A DNA stretch of 37,360 nt from an uncultured Prevotella sp. (GTDB lineage: Bacteria > Bacteroidota > Bacteroidia > Bacteroidales > Bacteroidaceae): the NCBI GenBank assembly GCA_900543975.1, contig UQTI01000024.1, positions 1 to 37,360 on the forward strand, given 5' to 3'. The notes under the pieces are model-generated. The model made no database searches, had not been told where the DNA came from, and saw only the letters and a program-made list of their open reading frames with translations. This document shows, in pieces, positions 8,603 through 15,737 of this stretch. Position 1 is the first letter of the stretch. The number at the start of each line of letters is the position of its first letter. The position numbers were made by a program, and so were the translations under genes.

Positions 8603-9475
8603 TTATTTGTAAGTGAAGACCATGCATGCCCATTCGCCTTTAAACATGTTTTTGGTGTTGTAAAGATCATGTTTCTCGGCCTCGTCAATAAGCAATGCCA
8701 TGTCTTCTTTGTAGAAACCGCTTATGATGAGTGTGGTTCCATGTCGCATGGCTTGGCAGAACTCGCTCATGTCGTTAAGTAGGATGTTGCGATTGATGTT
8801 GGCCAAGACAACGTCAAACACGCCGCTCACATGGTTTAAGACCGTAGCGTTGCCGTGCAGCACGTCTATGTGTTCTCCTACGCAGTTAAGCGTGGCGTTA
8901 TGTTTGGTGTTCTCAACGCTCCATTCGTCAATGTCATAGGCCACAACTTTTTCTGCTCCCAGTTTTGCAGCAACAATGCCAAGAATGCCTGTCCCACATC
9001 CGCAGTCAAGCACGTTCTTGTCTTTTAGATTCATCTCGGTCAGTTGCTCCACGATCATTTGTGTTGTCTCGTGTGTACCTGTTCCAAACGCTTGTTGCGC
9101 TTCAATGAAGATAGACATGCGTTTGTCGTCGGTGTGTTCTTCTGGCGTTGTGTGTTTTGCGTCATAAATGACACACTTGTTGCCAATCTCGATAGGGTCG
9201 AAGCCGTTGTCTTCCCATTGCTTGTTCCAGTTTTCGTTGGGAGCCTTCTCTGTGGTGTATGTTATGGTTACACCTTCTAGCGGAAACTCTTCAATGAGGT
9301 TGTTGAGCGCCTCTTGGTCGTACAGGTCTACCTGTGCATATCCTGTCAGCTCGTTGTTTTCGCCAGTGAATGCTTCGAATCCACATTCTGCTGCCATGTC
9401 CGTGAGCAGGTCGGCGGCTGTGCTTATGAGGCTTTCATCGCCTTCTATCTTGAATTTTGTCTCGAAATATTCCAT
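8603..9475 (-). CDS. prmA: Ribosomal protein L11 methyltransferase
   Basis: 290 residues, standard for PrmA. An N-terminal substrate-recognition domain (about 1-100) is followed by a Rossmann methyltransferase domain. The SAM-binding motif I is VLDCGCGTGILGIVAAKLGA, with the acidic residue ending the next strand in VVAYDID. FGTGTHETT is the PrmA-specific loop, and VVLANINRNIL is the family's post-II motif. PrmA trimethylates lysines and the N-terminus of ribosomal protein L11 and is not essential in E. coli. A minus-strand TATTTTTG at 9507-9514 is a possible -7 box, about 30 bases upstream of the ATG. Confidence 0.95.
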   Translation of the reverse strand: MEYFETKFKIEGDESLISTAADLLTDMAAECGFEAFTGENNELTGYAQVDLYDQEALNNLIEEFPLEGVTITYTTEKAPNENWNKQWEDNGFDPIEIGNKCVIYDAKHTTPEEHTDDKRMSIFIEAQQAFGTGTHETTQMIVEQLTEMNLKDKNVLDCGCGTGILGIVAAKLGAEKVVAYDIDEWSVENTKHNATLNCVGEHIDVLHGNATVLNHVSGVFDVVLANINRNILLNDMSEFCQAMRHGTTLIISGFYKEDMALLIDEAEKHDLYNTKNMFKGEWACMVFTYK

Positions 9476-9506
9476 TTTCTTTTGTTTAAATAGTTTATAA
9501 TCGCTA

Positions 9507-9514
9507 CAAAAATA
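9507..9514 (-). promoter_or_regulatory. Putative -7 element of prmA
   Basis: Minus strand TATTTTTG, 32 bases upstream of the ATG. No TTTG is found at the -33 distance. Confidence 0.4.
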
Positions 9515-9556
9515 TAAAAAATAGGGGAAAACCTACTCTTCTTTAGGGTTTTTCCT

Positions 9557-9564
9557 TAATTTTG
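9557..9564 (+). promoter_or_regulatory. Putative -7 element of the 9650 gene
   Basis: TAATTTTG. The leader of about 80 bases contains AAAGGAG (9633-9639), ten bases before the ATG, one of the few Shine-Dalgarno-like sequences in the window. Confidence 0.45.
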
Positions 9565-9649
9565 CAATAGAAAAAACTGTTATTTTGCAGAAAATTACAG
9601 ATTATACTTAAAAAGAAAACAAGATAATATATAAAAGGAGATTGTTAAT

Positions 9650-10657
9650 ATGAAAAAATCGACAATGGTTTTGATGCTTCTTACGCTTGCTGCTTGTGGC
9701 GTTAATGCGCAGAATGATGATATGTATTTTGTGCCAAAAAAGAAGTCTGTGAAACAGGCAACTCCACGTTATGAAGATGATAGGCAACCTGCTTATTATG
9801 TAGGTAGCAGTCGCGATGTTGACGAGTATAACCGTCATTCGCGCCTACATAGTTCGTATCAAGTAATTGAACACAACGATTCGGTTGGAAACGATATTAT
9901 TAGTTTTGACGGTGCTGGCGAGGGGTATCCTGATACCGTGTCTTCAGATAGTCTTACTGTAATGAAGTCGCGTCGTCATCGTGCAAGTCGTGATAAATAT
10001 GATGACGATTATGCTTTATGTCGCCGCATGCAGATGTTTGACGGCTTTTACGATCCGTGGCTTTATGGTTATGTGGGCTATTATGATCCGTTCTATGCTC
10101 CCTATTGGACTGTAGGGTGGGGTGGGCTCTATGGCTATTATGATCCTTGGTTCTATGGTTATTATGATCCTTGGTTCTATGGCTATCGTAGCGCTTGGCG
10201 TTATGGTTGGGGTGGCTACTGGGGTGGCTACTGGGGCAATCCATATTATTATTCTTACTGGAACGGTTGGGGCTGGCCAGGTTATGTGGCAGGCCCTGCT
10301 GTTGCCGTGCGTAGAGGCCATACGGGAACGCTTGGCTATTATGATCGTTCTAATTATGCTGGTACTAACCGTCGCAGCGATCGCGACTATCGTCGTGGCA
10401 TAGCTGTCAATAATAGAAGCTCTTATGGTGTGGGGCGTACTTATGGCAATTCTAACTCGCAGATGACTGTCGGCACACGTCGTCATGACACATCTACGTT
10501 TAACAACAATGGTTTCCAACAGTCGGCTCCATCAGCAACGTTTGGTAGCGGGTCGCGTGGCTCCTTTGGTGGCGGTTCCTTTGGTGGCGGTTCCTTCGGT
10601 GGCGGAAGTCGCGGCGGATCTGTTGGTGGTGGCGGCATGCGCGGTGGAAGACGCTGA
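9650..10657 (+). CDS. Exported Gly/Tyr/Trp/Arg-rich low-complexity protein
   Basis: 335 residues of unknown function. The N-terminus is a secretion signal; LAAC (13-16) fits a lipobox, while a signal-peptidase I cut after VNA (18-20) is also possible. Residues about 125-215 are aromatic and glycine-rich with repeats such as YGYYDPWF and GGYWGGYWG; at DNA level a 24-base unit is repeated near 10129-10190. The C-terminal 40 residues are glycine-rich with a GSFGGGSFGGGS run built from 15-base repeats (about 10559-10610). The middle (about 220-290) is basic. The composition suggests a surface-attached or matrix protein, which is inference. It lies 67 bases before the porin gene on the same strand. 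Confidence 0.8.
   Translation: MKKSTMVLMLLTLAACGVNAQNDDMYFVPKKKSVKQATPRYEDDRQPAYYVGSSRDVDEYNRHSRLHSSYQVIEHNDSVGNDIISFDGAGEGYPDTVSSDSLTVMKSRRHRASRDKYDDDYALCRRMQMFDGFYDPWLYGYVGYYDPFYAPYWTVGWGGLYGYYDPWFYGYYDPWFYGYRSAWRYGWGGYWGGYWGNPYYYSYWNGWGWPGYVAGPAVAVRRGHTGTLGYYDRSNYAGTNRRSDRDYRRGIAVNNRSSYGVGRTYGNSNSQMTVGTRRHDTSTFNNNGFQQSAPSATFGSGSRGSFGGGSFGGGSFGGGSRGGSVGGGGMRGGRR
10129..10190 (+). repeat. Tandem 24-base repeats within the low-complexity gene
   Basis: About two and a half near-identical copies of a 24-base unit that encodes YGYYDPWF; the units differ at silent positions only (ggc/ggt). The related word ttatgatccg also occurs just upstream at 10080. Confidence 0.75.
10559..10610 (+). repeat. 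Tandem 15-base repeats encoding GGGSF
   Basis: Three copies of a ggcggttcctttggt-like unit in frame, giving GSFGGG repeats at the C-terminus of the protein. Confidence 0.7.
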
Positions 10658-10724
10658 AGCTTGCAAACGTTAAACAAGGTGTTTGCGGCTAATATATATG
10701 TGTATTATATAAAATAGGTGAAAT

Positions 10725-12356
10725 ATGAAGAAGATATTTTTGAGTGCATGTCTCTTGTCGCTATTTATGGCGCATGCTCATGCTCAGGAAACATACGAGA
10801 ACACTAAACTCATAGATAACGACCTTAACGGAACAGCCCGTTATGTGGGTATGGGTGGTGCTATGGAGGCCCTTGGGGCAGACATCTCTGTAATAAACAG
10901 CAATCCGGCCGGTATAGGTCTCTTTAGACGCTCTTCAGGAAGTGTGTCGTTCGGCTTGGTGAGTCAAGACGGAGCTTCAAGTTTTAAGTATGGAAACAAG
11001 ACAAATGCGAGTTTTGACCAAGCAGGCTTTGTGTATAGCTTGAGAGACGGTCGAAGAACATTCATCAATTTTGGCTTTAACTATCACAAGAGTAAGAATT
11101 TCGATTATATTCTTAATGCCGCCAGTGGCCTTAACGGAGCGTCGCAGCACAAGCTCTCTTATATGAAGGCGCTCGCCAATGAGAACAATTTGGATAAAAC
11201 GTCATCAGGATGGAGAGGCAAGTTCTCTTACACTTCGCAGCTTGACAATCTCTATTATAACACTCTTATGATGACTTCGAGCGATGGATTCTTCTATAAT
11301 GATGCTTCAAGGTATGAGTTTGGACGTGCTGAGACAGGTTACATAGGCGAGTATAATTTCAATTCCAGCGCAAATGTTAACGATCGTGTCTATCTTGGCA
11401 TAACAATAGGCATTCATGATGTCCATTATACAGGCCATAGTCTTTACAGCGAGGCATTGGTGAACCTGAATAATCAAACGGCTGGTGACATAACGGTTAA
11501 TGACGAACGTCGCATAACAGGTACAGGCTATAATGCAAGCTTTGGCATTATTTTCCGACCGGTAGACGCATCACCGTTCCGTATCGGCCTTTCTGTCACA
11601 ACCCCCACATGGTACGATCTTAAGACAAGCAATTATACTTATCTTATAAACAACACGAAGGCAGATGGCGGCGGTAAGCTTCAAGGCGACTATCCTAACT
11701 ATACCACGGGCGAGTCGTATGAATTTAAATTGTTTACACCTTGGAAGTTTGGCGTGAGCCTTGGACATACTGTAGGCAACTATCTTGCACTTGGCGCATC
11801 ATACGAGTATGCTGATTATTCTCGTCTCGACACGCGTGTTAATGATGGTTATGACGTTGATTACTGGGGAGATGTGTATGAGCACAGCTCAAGTGATGAG
11901 CCAATGAACCGTCATACCCGTGAAACTCTCAAGGCAGTCTCTACCTTAAAGATAGGTGCAGAGGCTAAAGTGATGCCAAACCTTGCTGTGCGTGCAGGAT
12001 ACAATTATGTGTCGCCGATGTTCAAAAAAGAAGGCTATAAAGACGGAAACATCGACTCTTATGGCTCTAACTACAGTTCGGCAACCGACTATACTAATTG
12101 GGAGGCCACAAACCGCTACACCGTGGGTGTTGGCTATACCTTAGGCAAGATGTCTTTTGATCTCGCATACCAGTATGCCCAGACTAACGGTAAGTTCCAT
12201 CCTTTCGCCGATTCATATCTCGACTATACTTATCCTGGACAGGACAGCAATGGTAACGATGTGACAATGACAGAAAGCCTGGACAATTATGCTAATGCAG
12301 TAAAGGTGAGCAACAAGCGCAATCAGTTGCTTCTTACGTTGACATATCGTTTCTGA
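10725..12356 (+). CDS. FadL/OmpP1-type outer-membrane transport protein
   Basis: 543 residues. The signal peptide (1-20, ending AHA before QETYE) is followed by NDLNGTARYVGMGGAMEALG and DISVINSNPAGIG; this N-terminal plug region with an NPAG motif is typical of the FadL/OmpP1 family. The rest alternates hydrophobic and polar residues as in a beta-barrel and ends LLLTLTYRF, with a C-terminal Phe recognised by the BAM machinery. FadL proteins let hydrophobic compounds cross the outer membrane; the substrate here is unknown. It is probably cotranscribed with the gene at 9650. Confidence 0.88.
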   Translation: MKKIFLSACLLSLFMAHAHAQETYENTKLIDNDLNGTARYVGMGGAMEALGADISVINSNPAGIGLFRRSSGSVSFGLVSQDGASSFKYGNKTNASFDQAGFVYSLRDGRRTFINFGFNYHKSKNFDYILNAASGLNGASQHKLSYMKALANENNLDKTSSGWRGKFSYTSQLDNLYYNTLMMTSSDGFFYNDASRYEFGRAETGYIGEYNFNSSANVNDRVYLGITIGIHDVHYTGHSLYSEALVNLNNQTAGDITVNDERRITGTGYNASFGIIFRPVDASPFRIGLSVTTPTWYDLKTSNYTYLINNTKADGGGKLQGDYPNYTTGESYEFKLFTPWKFGVSLGHTVGNYLALGASYEYADYSRLDTRVNDGYDVDYWGDVYEHSSSDEPMNRHTRETLKAVSTLKIGAEAKVMPNLAVRAGYNYVSPMFKKEGYKDGNIDSYGSNYSSATDYTNWEATNRYTVGVGYTLGKMSFDLAYQYAQTNGKFHPFADSYLDYTYPGQDSNGNDVTMTESLDNYANAVKVSNKRNQLLLTLTYRF

Positions 12357-12501
12357 TAACGGCGTCCTGTTTGGGGTAGAAAGAAAATTGCTGTCCGTTC
12401 TTTAAAGCATATTTATAAGCTTTAAAAGCATGGTCTTCTTCCGCTGGTGTGGCAAAATAACGTTTCTTGTCGGTAAAGAAAGAAAAAACGTGAAAAAATA
12501 T

Positions 12502-12532
12502 TTTGTCAATCAGCGGAAAAGTCGTATCTTTG
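12502..12532 (+). promoter_or_regulatory. Promoter of the infC-rpmI-rplT operon
   Basis: TTTG (12502-12505), 19-base spacer, TATCTTTG (12525-12532). It ends 24 bases before the ATG at 12557 and shows that a longer in-frame start at 12503 cannot be used. Confidence 0.85.
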
Positions 12533-12556
12533 CAGCCGCTTATAGAAAATAACTGG

Positions 12557-13243
12557 ATGAAAAATGACAAAATGAAGAATCAGTACCGCGTGAATGAACA
12601 AATTCGCGTTAGGGAAGTGAGAATTGCCGGTGAGGGAGGATCTACTGTGATGCCCACTCGCCAAGCGTTAGATATGGCCCGTGAACAAGGCGTTGACCTT
12701 GTGGAAATATCCCCCAATGCTCAACCTCCAGTTTGTCGTATCATCGACTATAGCAAGTTCCTGTATCAGCAGAAGAAACGTGCTAAGGAAATGAAACAAA
12801 AGCAGGTTAAGGTTGATATTAAGGAGATTCGTTTCGGACCTCAGACAGACGAACATGATTATCAGTTTAAGTTGAAGCATGCTCAGGAGTTCCTTAATGA
12901 GGGAAACAAGGTCCGTGCTTATGTGTTCTTCCGTGGTCGCTCAATCCTGTTTAAAGAGCAGGGCGAGGTTTTGCTTCTGCGTTTTGCTAACGATCTTGAA
13001 GAGTATGCAAAGGTGGAGCAGCTGCCTAAGCTTGATGGAAAGAAGATGTTCCTCTATCTTGCACCCAAGAAGGCGGGCGTGGCAAAGAAAAGCCAGCAGA
13101 AAGTAGATCGTGAGAAGCGTGAGGCTGAGGCTAAGGAAGCTGCTCAGGCAGAGCGTGAGGCACAGGCTGCACAGTCGGGTCTGCTTGCTAATGCAAAGAT
13201 TAGCGATGAGGCTATGAAGAAGCTTCAAGACACGAAAGAGTAA
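12557..13243 (+). CDS. infC: Translation initiation factor IF-3
   Basis: 228 residues from the ATG at 12557; a second in-frame ATG at 12572 is also possible. The N-domain has YRVNEQIRVREVR and DLVEISPNAQPPVCRIIDYSKF, followed by the lysine-rich linker and the C-domain (KEIRFGPQTDEHDYQFKLKH, VFFRGRS). A charged Ala/Glu/Lys extension of about 50 residues follows the core, making it longer than E. coli IF-3 (180). IF-3 keeps the 30S subunit free and checks start-codon choice. In this organism infC begins with a plain ATG, not the rare AUU used for autoregulation in E. coli. It heads the classic infC-rpmI-rplT operon. Confidence 0.97.
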   Translation: MKNDKMKNQYRVNEQIRVREVRIAGEGGSTVMPTRQALDMAREQGVDLVEISPNAQPPVCRIIDYSKFLYQQKKRAKEMKQKQVKVDIKEIRFGPQTDEHDYQFKLKHAQEFLNEGNKVRAYVFFRGRSILFKEQGEVLLLRFANDLEEYAKVEQLPKLDGKKMFLYLAPKKAGVAKKSQQKVDREKREAEAKEAAQAEREAQAAQSGLLANAKISDEAMKKLQDTKE

Positions 13244-13268
13244 GTAAAGAAAAGAGAAATACGAGAAA

Positions 13269-13300
13269 TGTGCGTAACGCCGGGTATATGCGTTGCCACA
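13269..13300 (+). promoter_or_regulatory. Stem-loop between infC and rpmI
   Basis: AACGC (13276-13280) pairs with GCGTT (13290-13294), and outside a small internal loop TGTG (13269-13272) pairs with CACA (13297-13300). L20 controls this operon through RNA structure in several bacteria, so this may be a control element or an RNA-processing site. That is inference; the stem is short. Confidence 0.35.
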
Positions 13301-13332
13301 TATAATAAACAACAATTTAAATAAACAAAACA

Positions 13333-13530
13333 ATGCCAAAAGTTAAGACTAACTCCGGTGCAAAGAAGAGATTCCGCTTTACCGGAACAGGTAAGATCAA
13401 GCGTCATCACGCTTACCACAGTCACATTCTGACTAAGAAGACAAAGAAGCAGAAGAGAAATCTGGTTCATCAGACAATCGTAGACAACAGCAACCTCAAG
13501 CAGGTTCGTGATTTGCTCTGCCTCCGTTAA
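13333..13530 (+). CDS. rpmI: 50S ribosomal protein L35
   Basis: 65 residues, very basic, starting MPKVKTNSGAKKRFRFTGTGKIKRHHAYHSH, the L35 signature region. It sits between infC and rplT, with 89 bases before it and 36 after it. Length is standard. Confidence 0.97.
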   Translation: MPKVKTNSGAKKRFRFTGTGKIKRHHAYHSHILTKKTKKQKRNLVHQTIVDNSNLKQVRDLLCLR

Positions 13531-13566
13531 TTTTATTAGTCAAACATTTAAAAAGGAAAGAAAACT

Positions 13567-13911
13567 ATGCCAAGATCAGTTAATCATGTTGCTTCAAAAG
13601 CAAAAAGAACTCGTATTCTGAAGCTTACCAAGGGTTACTTTGGTGCAAGAAAAAATGTTTGGACGGTAGCAAAGAACACCTGGGAGAAAGGTCTGACCTA
13701 TGCTTATCGTGACCGTCGCAACAAGAAGCGTAATTTCCGTTCTCTGTGGATTCAGCGTATCAACGCCGCTGCCCGTCTGGAGAACATGAGCTACTCTACT
13801 CTGATGGGTGCTCTTCACAAGGCAGGTATCGAGATCAACCGTAAGGTTCTTGCTGACCTCGCTGTCAACAATCCTGAGGCTTTTAAGGCCATCGTGGATA
13901 AGGTGAAATAA
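13567..13911 (+). CDS. rplT: 50S ribosomal protein L20
   Basis: 114 residues starting MPRSVNHVASKAKRTRILKLTKGYFGARKN, followed by the conserved YAYRDRRNKKRNFRSLWIQRINAA block and the C-terminal globular part (LADLAVNNPEAFKAIVDKVK). L20 is needed early in 50S assembly and in several bacteria represses its own operon. A strong terminator follows at 13941. Confidence 0.97.
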   Translation: MPRSVNHVASKAKRTRILKLTKGYFGARKNVWTVAKNTWEKGLTYAYRDRRNKKRNFRSLWIQRINAAARLENMSYSTLMGALHKAGIEINRKVLADLAVNNPEAFKAIVDKVK

Positions 13912-13940
13912 GTAGAAACAACTTGTTACAACCAATAATG

Positions 13941-13974
13941 ACTGTGTCCGGTTTTCCGGACGCAGTTTTTTTTT
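13941..13974 (+). terminator. Terminator of the infC operon
   Basis: 11-base stem (13941-13951 and 13956-13966, one G-U pair), TTTT loop, then a run of eight or nine T. Confidence 0.95.
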
Positions 13975-14053
13975 ACCTTTGTATTAGAGATGATGCATGT
14001 AAACGGACATGTTGTCTGTAAAAAGATGTTAAATTGATCTACTTACTTAACTT

Positions 14054-14089
14054 TATCTTTGCTAACAACAAAAAAGAGCCGTATATTTG
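14054..14089 (+). promoter_or_regulatory. Promoter of the fabG unit, possibly tandem
   Basis: TTTG (14058-14061), 20-base spacer, TATATTTG (14082-14089), then ATG at 14140. The same TTTG is also the end of a second full -7 match, TATCTTTG (14054-14061), so two overlapping promoters may exist. Confidence 0.75.
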
Positions 14090-14139
14090 CATGGATATAA
14101 AATAACGAAAAATCATTTAAATCAATAAATTTGAATAAA

Positions 14140-14898
14140 ATGGGATTATTAACAGGTAAGACTGCACTTGTTACAGGTGCAGCACGCGGCATCGGAAAGG
14201 CTGTCGCAATGAAATTTGCTCAAGAAGGAGCAAACATCGCATTTACTGACCTCGTTCTCAACGATGATATGGCAGCAGGTCTGGAGGCAACACGCAAAGA
14301 GATTGAGGCTCTTGGTGTGACATGTCGTGCTTATGCAGGAAATGCAGCTGATTTTGAAGAGACAGAGAAAGTTGTGAAGCAGATACATGCCGATTTCGGC
14401 TCTATTGATGTGCTCGTAAACAACGCTGGTATCACAAAGGATGGTCTGATGCTCCGCATGTCAGAGGCACAGTGGGATGCTGTCTTGAATGTTAACTTGA
14501 AGTCGGCTTTCAACTTCATCCATGCTTGCTCACCTATCATGTTGCGTCAGCGCAGCGGATCTATCATCAACATGGCTTCTGTTGTTGGTGTTCACGGTAA
14601 TGCAGGACAATGCAACTATGCCGCTTCAAAGGCAGGCATGATTGCTCTTGCAAAGTCAATTGCTCAGGAGCTTGGTCCTAAGGGTATCCGTGCCAACGCT
14701 GTGGCTCCCGGTTTCATTGAGACAGCCATGACAGCAGCTCTTTCTGAGGACATCCGCAAGGATTGGATGAAGAAGATTCCTTTGCGTCGTGGCGGCCAGC
14801 CCGAGGACATCGCTAATGTTTGCGCATTCCTCGCATCTGACATGTCAAGCTATGTTAGCGGACAGGTTATTCAGATCGACGGCGGTATGAACATGTAA
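14140..14898 (+). CDS. fabG: 3-oxoacyl-[acyl-carrier-protein] reductase
   Basis: 252 residues from the ATG at 14140; an in-frame TTG at 14131 is the alternative. It is a short-chain dehydrogenase/reductase: cofactor motif TGAARGIG (12-19), NNAG (94-97), and catalytic Ser147, Tyr160 and Lys164 (YAASK). The C-terminal VSGQVIQIDGGMNM is typical of FabG. It reduces 3-oxoacyl-ACP with NADPH in fatty-acid elongation. No other fab gene is nearby; it is followed after 9 bases by a pseudouridine synthase gene and is probably cotranscribed with it. Confidence 0.9.
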   Translation: MGLLTGKTALVTGAARGIGKAVAMKFAQEGANIAFTDLVLNDDMAAGLEATRKEIEALGVTCRAYAGNAADFEETEKVVKQIHADFGSIDVLVNNAGITKDGLMLRMSEAQWDAVLNVNLKSAFNFIHACSPIMLRQRSGSIINMASVVGVHGNAGQCNYAASKAGMIALAKSIAQELGPKGIRANAVAPGFIETAMTAALSEDIRKDWMKKIPLRRGGQPEDIANVCAFLASDMSSYVSGQVIQIDGGMNM

Positions 14899-14907
14899 TT
14901 ATAGGCT

Positions 14908-15585
14908 ATGCAAGTAGTCTACGAAGATAATCATATTATCATCGTGTCGAAAGTGAGTGGTGAAATCGTGCAGGGAGACAAGACTGGCGATGAACCACTT
15001 TCTGAGACGGTGAAAAAATATCTGAAGATGAAGTACAACAAGCCCGGAAATGTTTTTCTGGGCGTTGTGCATCGTCTTGATCGTCCTGTGAGCGGCTTGG
15101 TCACATTTGCAAAAACCTCAAAGGCTTTGTCTCGACTTAACGACATGTTTCGTAACGGCGATGTGCATAAAACTTATTGGGCGTTGACACGCAACTATCC
15201 TCCTGCTGAAGAAGGCACTCTTACGCATTGGCTTCGCCGCAATGAGCAGCAAAACAAAAGCTATGCTTATGACAAGGAGGTGCCAGGTTCAAAGAAGGCC
15301 ATGCTTAAATATCGTGTCATAGGTCATGGCGATAATTACACATTGCTTGAGGTCAATCTTCTTACTGGGCGTCATCATCAAATAAGATGTCAACTGGCCA
15401 AGATGGGATGTCCGATAAAAGGAGACCTCAAATATGGAGCCAAGCGCAGTAATGCCGATGGCAGCATATCATTGCTCTCTCGACATGTAGAGTTTATACA
15501 TCCCGTGTCAAAAGAGTTGATAAAGGCTGACGCTCCTTTGCCTGATGAGCCTGTGTGGCGTGATCTGGCACCAAAAGACGAATAG
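14908..15585 (+). CDS. RluA-family RNA pseudouridine synthase
   Basis: 225 residues. The catalytic motif HRLDRPVSG has its Asp at residue 58; other family blocks are YEDNHIIIVSK at the N-terminus and LLTGRHHQIRCQLAKMGCPIKGDLKYG near the C-terminus. There is no S4 domain at the N-terminus, so it is a short single-domain form. It converts uridine to pseudouridine in rRNA or tRNA; the target site cannot be read from the sequence. It lies 9 bases after fabG. Confidence 0.93.
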   Translation: MQVVYEDNHIIIVSKVSGEIVQGDKTGDEPLSETVKKYLKMKYNKPGNVFLGVVHRLDRPVSGLVTFAKTSKALSRLNDMFRNGDVHKTYWALTRNYPPAEEGTLTHWLRRNEQQNKSYAYDKEVPGSKKAMLKYRVIGHGDNYTLLEVNLLTGRHHQIRCQLAKMGCPIKGDLKYGAKRSNADGSISLLSRHVEFIHPVSKELIKADAPLPDEPVWRDLAPKDE

Positions 15586-15737
15586 GGCGGTGCTACCTTA
15601 CTGGTGGCCCGCTGTTTTTGTCTTTTCACTTTTGTTCGTTCCCTGTATCTCTTACGTTTTCTCATACGTTTCTCTAAAAAAACAGCCGTTGCTGAAACTG
15701 TCAACGCTGTAAATTTTTAACAATAAAACACAAGCCC
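15586..15737 (+). other. Pyrimidine-rich gap before tamB with a long-range stem
   Basis: 152 bases with no gene. GCTGTTTTT (15611-15619) can pair with AAAAACAGC (15678-15686) across a T/C-rich loop of 58 bases. No Bacteroidetes promoter was found, so tamB may be read from the fabG promoter. The role of the stem is unknown. Confidence 0.4.

Noticed and set aside
10016..10519. 167-codon minus frame opposite the Gly/Tyr-rich gene
   Set aside because: Ile/Thr-rich antisense translation of the tandem repeats; no start context or domain.
12334..12570. 78-codon minus frame between the FadL-like gene and infC
   Set aside because: The translation has a fairly protein-like stretch, but its start lies inside the infC coding region and promoter, and there is no internal start codon or promoter of its own.
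15390..15704. 104-codon minus frame between the pseudouridine synthase gene and tamB
   Set aside because: Half of it is antisense to the synthase gene and the rest is a pyrimidine-rich gap giving Arg/Lys runs; no features of a real protein.
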